A stretch of 11,037 bases of DNA from JAZLIT01 sp045617525 (GTDB lineage: Bacteria; Bacillota; Bacilli; Bacillales_A; Planococcaceae), in assembly GCA_045617525.1 (NCBI GenBank), contig JAZLIT010000026.1:1-11037 (forward strand), written 5' to 3'. A program made the translations under genes and the position numbers. Under the pieces are notes generated by a model. It ran no database searches, was not told the DNA's origin, and saw only the letters and a program-made list of their open reading frames with translations. Below are positions 5,789-11,037 of the stretch, piece by piece; within the stretch, counting starts at the first letter, position 1; every line of letters begins with the position of its first letter.

Positions 5789-6115
5789 TTATTTACTAAT
5801 TTCTGCTACAACTTCAGAAATAACAATTTGTGATTTAATGACTGGAGAATTTTGATCAGACTCTCCTGAATCATTGGCCGGACGCTTATGTGAATCCTTA
5901 AATGCATCACTAGAACGCCAAACTTCAAATGTCTCAACAGAATCCCAGTACATCATTACATTCATTTCATCATGCTCTTCAGACTGTTCAGAAACCTGAA
6001 CTTCCACTCGCTGAAAACCTTCAAACTGTTGAAGTGGGCCAGGTTGTGCAAACATTGGCGCCATTTTTTTACCCATACCTTTTTTCACAAAAATTCGATT
6101 CGTTACTGTAATCAT
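5789..6115 (-). CDS. isdG: IsdG-family heme-degrading monooxygenase
   Basis: A 108-residue ABM-fold protein. IsdG/IsdI-type enzymes are cytoplasmic dimers that open the heme ring with oxygen and an electron donor, releasing iron. The catalytic trio of the family is present at the family's own spacing: Asn6 (VTNR), Trp66 (VWRSSDAF) and His76 (KDSHKRP), the same numbers as in Staphylococcus aureus IsdI. Other shared features are FEGFQRVEV near 31-39 and SPVIKSQIVISEV near the C-terminus. The frame opens at GTG 6136, but that codon covers the ribosome site AAAGGGAG (6123-6130); ATG 6115 is correctly spaced and gives the family numbering. A promoter-like pair with an overlapping 24-bp dyad lies upstream (6147-6182). 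No heme importer genes are nearby. I see no match to the classical Fur box. Confidence 0.88.
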   Translation of the reverse strand: MITVTNRIFVKKGMGKKMAPMFAQPGPLQQFEGFQRVEVQVSEQSEEHDEMNVMMYWDSVETFEVWRSSDAFKDSHKRPANDSGESDQNSPVIKSQIVISEVVAEISK

Positions 6116-6146
6116 AGAACGACTCCCTTTGAACACATAAAAATAG

Positions 6147-6182
6147 TGTTAGAATATTTACATTCAAACATATAAATAACAA
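6147..6182 (-). promoter_or_regulatory. Putative promoter and operator dyad of the heme monooxygenase gene
   Basis: On the minus strand TTGTTA (6182-6177) and TAAATA (6160-6155) are 16 bp apart. An interrupted dyad, TGTTaGAAT (6147-6155) and ATTCaAACA (6162-6170), covers the -10 region, a position typical for a repressor site. It does not match the Fur or PerR consensus sequences I know. Confidence 0.4.
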
Positions 6183-6230
6183 CTCTGCAACTTATAACAC
6201 CAAAAAATTGTAAGCTAGGTAACTCCCTGC

Positions 6231-7568
6231 CTAATCTTTTTGTTCTACAACAATTGCATCATCTGGCTTCGGACCTTTTTTTACTTCTAAATAGTGCAAT
6301 TGATGCCCATCACGTTCTTTTATCGAGAAAGTATAACCATCATAGTAAATGCGATTATTTGAATCTAAATCCATGTCATTCGAGAAATACCAACCACCAA
6401 TTGTATCAATACCATCTTGCTCAAGATTAATCATCAATAAACGGCTAACATCTTCTAGTAAGGATTTAGAATAAATAATGTAATGTCCTTCACCCATTTT
6501 ACGGAATTCTGGAAGTTCATCATCATCAAACTCATCACGAATTTCGCCTACAAGCTCCTCTAAAATATCCTCAACTGTTACCATCCCACTTGTACCACCA
6601 TATTCATCTAGTAAAATCGCAATATGTGTACGCTCACGTTGCATTTTTTGCAACAATTCATGAATTGGAGTTGTTTCAATCGTACGAATTAATGGATTCG
6701 CAAAGGATTTCAAAACAAAGTTCTCGACTGTCACACGCTGACGTATACCCTGCGTTAAGAAATCCTTAATATTAAGGAATCCAATGATATTATCACGATC
6801 CCCTTCAAAAATTGGGTAGCGCGTATAACGTTCCTCCGAGACTAGCATAAGTACTTCCTCAAAGGTGCTATTCACTTCAAACCCTACGATATCGGTACGT
6901 GGAACCATAATTTCACGAGCAATTTTATCATCAAATTCAAATACATTATTCACATATTTTAGCTCATTCATATTAATTTCACCTGATTTATAGCTTTCAG
7001 ATAAAAGTAAACGCAGCTCTTCCTCCGTATGGGAAAGTTCATGCTCACTAGCCGGCTTCAACCCGAAAAATCGAAGTAAAAGGCGGGCTGAGCCGTTAAG
7101 AACCCATATAAACGGATATAAGATTTTATAAAAAATTTGAATTGGCTTTGCAAAAAGTAATGTAACTGCTTCCGCCTTTTGAATCGCAATCGTCTTCGGT
7201 GCAAGTTCGCCAATCACTACGTGTAAAAATGTCGCAATGATGAATGCTCCTGCAATTGTAAATGGTTGAATATAATTCGCGGAAAGACCGACTGATTCAA
7301 ATAGTGGATGTAAAAAAAACTCAAATGTCTTCTCCCCCACCATACCAATTCCAAGTGCAGTAACCGTAATTCCTAGCTGGCACGCAGATAAATATTCATC
7401 CAAATGTGTTGTTACTTGTTTTGCTGCACTTGAGCCTGCTCGCCCTTCTGCTACTAGCTGATCAACTCGAGATTGACGTACCTTAACAATTGCAAACTCA
7501 GTAGCAACAAAAAAAGCTGTAAGTGCAAGTAGTATGATAAAAATCGTAAAACTAATCGCTGTCGACAA
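6231..7568 (-). CDS. DUF21/CBS/CorC_HlyC membrane protein (hemolysin C / Mg efflux family)
   Basis: A 445-residue protein, normal length for the CorC/HlyC family (in Bacillus subtilis YhdP/MpfA, YugS, YqhB, YrkA). Members are linked to magnesium and cobalt export; 'hemolysin' is historical. The DUF21 (CNNM) membrane domain spans about 1-185, with helices at 5-24 (LLALTAFFVATEFAIVKVR follows), about 65-78, 102-125 and 135-168. Two CBS domains follow: REIMVPRTDI to NIKDFL (219-270) and TTPIHELLQ to VEDILEELVGEI (299-343), which sense nucleotides in relatives. The CorC_HlyC domain is at about 355-430. The start is TTG 7568: an in-frame TAG lies 12 nt upstream. The strong ribosome site is 32 nt away across a hairpin (see separate entry). 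The substrate is inferred; I cannot tell which paralogue it is. Confidence 0.92.
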   Translation of the reverse strand: MSTAISFTIFIILLALTAFFVATEFAIVKVRQSRVDQLVAEGRAGSSAAKQVTTHLDEYLSACQLGITVTALGIGMVGEKTFEFFLHPLFESVGLSANYIQPFTIAGAFIIATFLHVVIGELAPKTIAIQKAEAVTLLFAKPIQIFYKILYPFIWVLNGSARLLLRFFGLKPASEHELSHTEEELRLLLSESYKSGEINMNELKYVNNVFEFDDKIAREIMVPRTDIVGFEVNSTFEEVLMLVSEERYTRYPIFEGDRDNIIGFLNIKDFLTQGIRQRVTVENFVLKSFANPLIRTIETTPIHELLQKMQRERTHIAILLDEYGGTSGMVTVEDILEELVGEIRDEFDDDELPEFRKMGEGHYIIYSKSLLEDVSRLLMINLEQDGIDTIGGWYFSNDMDLDSNNRIYYDGYTFSIKERDGHQLHYLEVKKGPKPDDAIVVEQKD

Positions 7569-7574
7569 ATAGCC

Positions 7575-7606
7575 GTCCTACTCTCGAAGTAGGACATTCA
7601 CCTCCT
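7575..7606 (-). promoter_or_regulatory. Ribosome-binding site separated from its TTG start by a hairpin
   Basis: On the minus strand AGGAGGTG (7606-7599) is followed by AAT, then an 8-bp perfect hairpin GTCCTACT-TCGAG-AGTAGGAC (7595-7575), then GGCTAT and the start TTG (7568-7566). From AGGAGG to the start is 32 nt, too far for normal initiation, but 11 nt if the hairpin is looped out. Upstream in the same leader is another perfect stem, AAGTAATT/AATTACTT (7613-7620, 7630-7637). A TATAAT at 7668-7673 (minus) may be the -10 box. Confidence 0.6.
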
Positions 7607-7777
7607 GTAGTTAAGTAATTGAACCATTTAATTACTTTCAAATATCACTATGTATAATATGGATTTCATTATACCTTTTGCCGTATCTAATTACGAAAAA
7701 TTACTCTACAAAATACTATAACTATAATTTTATACCATAAGTAGGTTTGAAAAATCAGAAATCTTTTTAAATAATTC

Positions 7778-7802
7778 GAAACTATCAGTAAATTTAACCG
7801 TA
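7778..7802 (+). promoter_or_regulatory. Sigma-W-type promoter of the NfeD-flotillin operon
   Basis: GAAAC (7778-7782) and CGTA (7799-7802) are exactly 16 bp apart, against the Bacillus subtilis sigma-W consensus TGAAAC-N16-CGTA; the only mismatch is C for the first T. The yuaF-floT operon of B. subtilis is a known sigma-W target. The CGTA runs into TATAAT, but there is no sigma-A -35 box at the right distance. Confidence 0.75.
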
Positions 7803-7835
7803 TAATAGTTAACAACACTTCAAGGAGGTGAATTA

Positions 7836-8354
7836 ATGTTATTTGGTTTCCAATTAGAAACAATTTATCTAATTACGCTTCTTGTCATCGGTAGCTGCAC
7901 ATTTTTATACATTCTATTCGGTGATGTAGCAGACGGAGCATTAGAAGGAATTCCATTTTTGGACCCTGCAACAATTTTAGCATTCATTAGTTTTACATCT
8001 GCTACCGGATATATTCTAGAAAAGTTTACGTCACTGACAAGTTGGATAGTCCTTATTATTGCGTTACTAATTGGTAGCTTTGCTGCGTTACTCGTTTATT
8101 ATTTATTGCTAGTTCCTTTGCGGTCTGCCGAAGTTTCACTTGTTTACACTGAGGAATCACTCGAAGGCAAATTAGCAAAGGTCATTACCCCTATTCCACT
8201 TAATGGATTTGGCGAAATTATTATTGATACGATTAATGGAGTCATTGCAAAAAGGGCAGCAAGCTTTAAAGGCGAAGAAATCCCGTATGATCAAACAGTT
8301 CTTATTATTGAGGTACGAGATGGAACTGCCTTCGTCACTGTTTATGAAGAATAA
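7836..8354 (+). CDS. yuaF: NfeD-family membrane protein (YuaF/NfeD2 type)
   Basis: A 172-residue protein, close to the length of Bacillus subtilis YuaF (NfeD2), the partner of flotillin FloT. Three membrane helices (about 9-28, 44-62, 69-95) are followed by a soluble beta-rich OB-fold domain (about 108-171: LEGKLAKVITPIPLNGFGEI, a VIAKRAAS strand, then LIIEVRDGTAFVTVY at the end). NfeD proteins bind SPFH proteins and affect membrane fluidity and microdomain dynamics; there is no protease domain, so it is the short class. ATG 7836 follows a full AAGGAGGTGA site (7822-7831). It is the first gene after the sigma-W-type promoter, 21 bp before the flotillin start, so the two are made together. Confidence 0.92.
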   Translation: MLFGFQLETIYLITLLVIGSCTFLYILFGDVADGALEGIPFLDPATILAFISFTSATGYILEKFTSLTSWIVLIIALLIGSFAALLVYYLLLVPLRSAEVSLVYTEESLEGKLAKVITPIPLNGFGEIIIDTINGVIAKRAASFKGEEIPYDQTVLIIEVRDGTAFVTVYEE

Positions 8355-8375
8355 ATTAAAATTGGAGGAATGAAA

Positions 8376-9893
8376 ATGTTTGGAATTGATATTGGCGTTC
8401 TTATTGTAATAGCTGTATTAGCATTCATTTTATTAGCAATCATTGGTGTATTTGTGGCTAAATACCGTACTGTCGGGCCAGATGAAGCACTTATCGTTAC
8501 AGGTAGTTATTTAGGAAATAAAAATGTACATACCGACGAATCCGGCAATCGTATTAAAATTATCCGTGGTGGTGGCGCATTCATCTTCCCTGTATTCCAG
8601 CAAGCTGAGCCGCTTAGCCTTTTATCAAGCAAGCTCGAAGTAACAACGCCTGAAGTATATACGGAGCAAGGTGTACCCGTAATGGCAGATGGAACAGCAA
8701 TTTTCAAAATTGGTGGCTCTATTTCTGAAATAGCAACAGCAGCTGAGCAATTTTTAGGGAAAGCAAAGCAGGAGCGTGAAGGGGAAGCAAAGGAAGTTCT
8801 TGAAGGTCACCTTCGTTCGATTTTAGGCTCGATGACTGTTGAAGAAATCTATAAAAATCGTGATAAATTCTCACAAGAGGTACAGCGTGTTGCTTCTCAG
8901 GATTTAGCGAAAATGGGACTTATTATTGTGTCATTTACAATTAAGGATGTACGCGATAAAAACGGCTACCTGGATTCATTAGGTAAACCACGTATTGCAC
9001 AGGTGAAACGTGATGCTGACATTGCAACTGCTGAGGCTGACAAAGAAACTCGTATCAAACGTGCGCAAGCCGATAAAGAAGCACAAAAAGCAGAAATCGA
9101 ACGTTCGACTGAAATTGCAGAAGCCGAAAAAGACAATCAATTGAAGGTTGCGGAATATCGCCGCGAGCAAGACAGCGCAAAAGCACGTGCCGATCAAGCC
9201 TATGAGCTAGAATCAGCTCGTGCAAAACAAGAAGTAACAGAGCAAGAAATGCAGGTTCGTATCATCGAGCGTCAAAAATTAATCGAGCTTGAGGAAAAAG
9301 AAATTTTACGTCGTGAGAAACAATATGATTCAGAAGTTAAGAAAAAAGCTGATGCAGATCGTTACGCCATCGAGCAAAATGCACAAGCCGAGAAAATGAA
9401 ACAATTAGCACAAGCTGATGCGGAGAAATATCGTATTGAAATGCGGGCACAAGCAGACGCTGAGAAAGTACGTTTAGACGGGCAAGCCAAAGCTGATTCT
9501 GAGCGTGCACAAGGTGAAACTGAAGCAGATATCATTCGTCTTCGCGGTTTAGCTGAAGCTGAAGCGAAACAAAAAATTGCCGAAGCATTCGAGCAATATG
9601 GTCAGGCCGCTATTTTAGATATGGTTGTGAAAATGCTGCCAGAATATGCAAAACAAATCGCAAGCCCTCTCGCTAATATTGATAAAATTACAGTTGTTGA
9701 TACTGGCAGTGGTACTGGTGGTGGTGCTGGTAAAGTAACAGGCTATGCAACAGATTTAATGGCTAGTTTGCAAGAAACGTTAAAAGCGTCATCAGGCATT
9801 GATATGAAGGAATTAATCGAAACGTATGCAGGGAAAAATAACTTTGCAGCATTAGCCCAACCAAATAAAAAAGAATCATCAAACCAAGAATAG
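8376..9893 (+). CDS. floT: Flotillin-like protein FloT
   Basis: A 505-residue SPFH protein, as long as Bacillus subtilis FloT (YuaG). Flotillin scaffolds functional membrane microdomains and is involved in membrane fluidity, signalling and stress resistance. An N-terminal hydrophobic hairpin or helix (about 4-27) anchors it. The SPFH/band-7 domain (about 28-200) begins YRTVGPDEALIVTG and includes GGGAFIFPVFQ. A long charged coiled coil (about 205-395) is full of Glu-Ala repeats (AEAEKD, QADAEK, QAKADSE), which drive oligomer formation. The C-terminal part holds QYGQAAILDMVVKMLPEYAK, a glycine-rich linker and a short helical tail. Two in-frame ATGs lie at 8370 and 8376; GGAGG at 8364-8368 is only one base from the first and seven from the second, so I take 8376. 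A strong terminator follows. Confidence 0.95.
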   Translation: MFGIDIGVLIVIAVLAFILLAIIGVFVAKYRTVGPDEALIVTGSYLGNKNVHTDESGNRIKIIRGGGAFIFPVFQQAEPLSLLSSKLEVTTPEVYTEQGVPVMADGTAIFKIGGSISEIATAAEQFLGKAKQEREGEAKEVLEGHLRSILGSMTVEEIYKNRDKFSQEVQRVASQDLAKMGLIIVSFTIKDVRDKNGYLDSLGKPRIAQVKRDADIATAEADKETRIKRAQADKEAQKAEIERSTEIAEAEKDNQLKVAEYRREQDSAKARADQAYELESARAKQEVTEQEMQVRIIERQKLIELEEKEILRREKQYDSEVKKKADADRYAIEQNAQAEKMKQLAQADAEKYRIEMRAQADAEKVRLDGQAKADSERAQGETEADIIRLRGLAEAEAKQKIAEAFEQYGQAAILDMVVKMLPEYAKQIASPLANIDKITVVDTGSGTGGGAGKVTGYATDLMASLQETLKASSGIDMKELIETYAGKNNFAALAQPNKKESSNQE

Positions 9894-9903
9894 CCCTACC
9901 CCA

Positions 9904-9950
9904 AATAGTATGTGAAGCTACTTTTTTGTGGCCCACATACTATTTTTATA
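9904..9950 (+). terminator. Rho-independent terminator of the NfeD-flotillin operon
   Basis: AATAGTATGTG (9904-9914) pairs perfectly over 11 bp with CACATACTATT (9934-9944) and is followed by TTTATATT. It starts 10 bp after the flotillin stop codon, so the following DUF2087 gene is a separate unit. Confidence 0.92.
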
Positions 9951-9980
9951 TTAGAACTTAAAAATAAGGAGGCAACTCAG

Positions 9981-10295
9981 TTGGATGAGCGCTATGCAAT
10001 TACAGTGGAAGAAAAAGAGAAAGTATTAAAAACCTATTTTAAACAAGGTTTAAATGGTGGTATTGATACGATTCCAAGTAAAGAAAAAAAGAAAATTATA
10101 ATACTACAGCATTTAATGGATCGATTTGAAGTAGGTAAACACTATCTTGAAAAGGAAATCAATGAGATCCTAAAGCAAGTAAACATCGATCACGTTTCGC
10201 TACGACGTTATTTAATTGAATACGGATTCATGGAGCGCAGTGACGACTGCTCGACATACTGGGTCAAAGAAAATCGGTTCTACGTCAAATATTAA
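9981..10295 (+). CDS. DUF2087 domain protein
   Basis: A 104-residue basic protein made up almost only of a DUF2087 domain (PF09860). The family signature is the end segment VSLRRYLIEYGFMERSDDCS-TYWV (about 72-96); the N-terminal part has LKTYFKQG and IPSKEKKKIIILQHLMDRFE. In other proteins this domain follows an HTH DNA-binding domain in transcriptional regulators; its winged-helix-like pattern suggests nucleic-acid or protein contact, but the role is unknown. The frame is open from GTG 9912, but that lies in the terminator stem; AAGGAGG (9966-9972) points to TTG 9981, eight nt on. The nearest promoter-like pair, TTGTGG (9926-9931) and TATTAG (9949-9954), overlaps the flotillin terminator and is weak. 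In B. subtilis the third gene here is yuaI, an acetyltransferase; this is not it. Confidence 0.82.
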   Translation: MDERYAITVEEKEKVLKTYFKQGLNGGIDTIPSKEKKKIIILQHLMDRFEVGKHYLEKEINEILKQVNIDHVSLRRYLIEYGFMERSDDCSTYWVKENRFYVKY

Positions 10296-10322
10296 TTTCA
10301 GTACACCCTTTCTCACGAAAGG

Positions 10323-10471
10323 CGTTGATTGGAGCTCCGTGGGCCCGACGCTTTTCTGGGGGCACGGCTCCAACTAACTAATTCCCTGCCTTTACGGAGG
10401 CAGAAAATTAGTGGATTTTCCGCACGTGCTGATCCCCTGGAAGTCGCGGGCCCCCTCCGCTCCAATCAACG
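10323..10471. repeat. 149-bp GC-rich palindromic repeat element
   Basis: The ends are perfect 13-bp inverted repeats: CGTTGATTGGAGC (10323-10335) and GCTCCAATCAACG (10459-10471). Inside, GGGCCCG (10341-10347) pairs with CGGGCCC (10447-10453), and a central stem-loop pairs ACTAATT with AATTAGT (10377-10383, 10406-10412) and CTGCCT with AGGCAG (10386-10391, 10398-10403). It is far richer in G+C than its surroundings and has no gene: the frames across it are by-products of the palindrome. From memory it resembles dispersed GC-rich intergenic repeats of Bacillaceae and Planococcaceae that carry the same TTGATTGGAGC ends; I could not verify this. It lacks any coding capacity, so it would be non-autonomous. 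It sits 28 bp after the DUF2087 stop and against the 3' end of a broken transposase gene. Confidence 0.8.
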
Positions 10472-10485
10472 AGCACTGTCCAAGG

Positions 10486-11037
10486 TGATTCGCACGCGTT
10501 TTATATACTCTACTTAATAAAATCTTTGCTTTAAAATACTCATGCTTTCTAAATCCAACCTTTATAACCTTTGAAGTATTATTAATTCCTTCTAAAAATC
10601 CATTCGAATAGCCAAATACATAACTATTCAAGATTTCAACTTGCCAATTTTTAAACGTCTTAATAGCTTTTAAAAACGCTGAATTTTTCGTTTCTTCCTT
10701 CCAGCGTAAAATCCTTTTCTTCCATTGAATTCCGTTGCCATTTTTTATAAAGTTCTTTTAGTACAACCATTTTCACATTCGATCCATATTCAGATAACTA
10801 GTGATGAATCGTCTCTTTACAACGATTCGGTAGAATATCAATCGGCTTATGTGTTTCTGCATTGGCAATAATCAAATGATACTTTCCTTCATCTGTATCT
10901 GCCTTATATTCATCAATCGCAATTACTTCTGGTAGTTGAACGCCATTAGGCATCGTTTTAATCAATTCCTTAAAACGACGAATAATGGTTGATGCTGAAG
11001 TACCTAAAACATCAGCAGCTTCCTTGAATGTCTTTGC
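10486..11037 (-). pseudogene. Decayed ISL3-family transposase, cut by the window edge
   Basis: Pieces of one ISL3-type DDE transposase remain. From the right edge (11037-10801) a frame encodes a recruitment-type HTH (KTFKEAADVLGTSASTIIRR) and the first catalytic block (VIAIDEYKADT, then KYHLIIANAETHKPIDILP). It hits TAG at 10798-10800, where Tyr is usual (HH*LSEYG). About ten codons later (VKMVV) homology breaks off: the central region with the second Asp is missing. A second frame, shifted, resumes at about 10735 with KAIKTFKNWQVEILNSYVFG and YSNGFLEGINNTSKVIK, the C-terminal block with the catalytic Glu, ending near 10500 (KAKILLSRVYK). The frame then runs on into the palindromic repeat without a stop. 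So there are at least three lesions: a nonsense codon, an internal deletion and a frameshift. It cannot make active enzyme. The IS terminal repeat was not found. Confidence 0.85.

Noticed and set aside
5929..6175. Plus-strand frames opposite the heme monooxygenase gene
   Set aside because: Shadow frames; the minus strand carries the conserved catalytic residues.
8507..9197. Minus-strand frames inside floT
   Set aside because: By-products of the repetitive Glu-Ala codon pattern of the flotillin coiled coil.
10323..10471. Reading the palindromic element as a CRISPR or tRNA/rRNA feature
   Set aside because: There are no regularly spaced repeats, no cloverleaf, and no rRNA-like motif; it is a single inverted-repeat structure.
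10329..10517. Plus-strand frame over the palindromic repeat
   Set aside because: GC-rich palindromes leave frames open on both strands; no ribosome site or protein family.

Overview
The window looks like a chromosomal stretch of a low-GC, Gram-positive, endospore-former-type Bacillota, most likely Planococcaceae/Bacillaceae (Lysinibacillus- or Solibacillus-like). The basis is AT-rich codon use, strong AGGAGG-type ribosome sites, rho-independent terminators, frequent TTG starts, and a Bacillus-style NfeD-flotillin operon behind a sigma-W-like promoter. Genus assignment is inference.

Layout. 1-90: terminator of a gene outside the window. 88-804 (+): XRE-type regulator followed by a 51-residue membrane protein. 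805-1103: no gene; two hairpins and the terminator of the next gene. 1104-1541 (-): HEAT-repeat protein. 1542-1819: no gene; a dyad and a terminator. 1820-2353 (-): membrane-anchored protein with two Ltp domains. 2354-2671: no convincing gene. 2672-3305 (+): CarD-family regulator with its own promoter and a terminator shared with a convergent 56-residue zinc-ribbon protein (3304-3474, -). 3549-5565 (-): probable three-gene unit of TPR protein, unknown helical protein, and an alpha/beta hydrolase that has lost its catalytic serine. 5789-6115 (-): IsdG-family heme monooxygenase. 6231-7568 (-): DUF21/CBS/CorC_HlyC membrane protein with an unusual translation start. 7778-9893 (+): sigma-W-type promoter, NfeD protein, flotillin, terminator. 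9981-10295 (+): stand-alone DUF2087 protein. 10323-10471: a 149-bp GC-rich palindromic repeat abutting a decayed ISL3-family transposase that runs off the right edge (about 10486-11037, -).

How it fits together. The best understood module is NfeD plus flotillin, a membrane microdomain system that in Bacillus subtilis (yuaF-floT) belongs to the cell-envelope-stress sigma-W regulon; the promoter here matches. The divergently transcribed CBS/CorC protein is also a membrane protein but has no demonstrated link. The rest are independent housekeeping or accessory genes.

I see no clear new defence or mobile system. The points most worth checking are the Ser-to-Asn hydrolase, the hairpin between ribosome site and TTG start of the CBS/CorC gene, the Ltp protein without a lipobox, the small genes at 649-804 and 3304-3474, and the palindromic repeat joined to the broken transposase. 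Five genes start with TTG, and several start positions given here are shorter than the longest open frame; reasons are in each entry.
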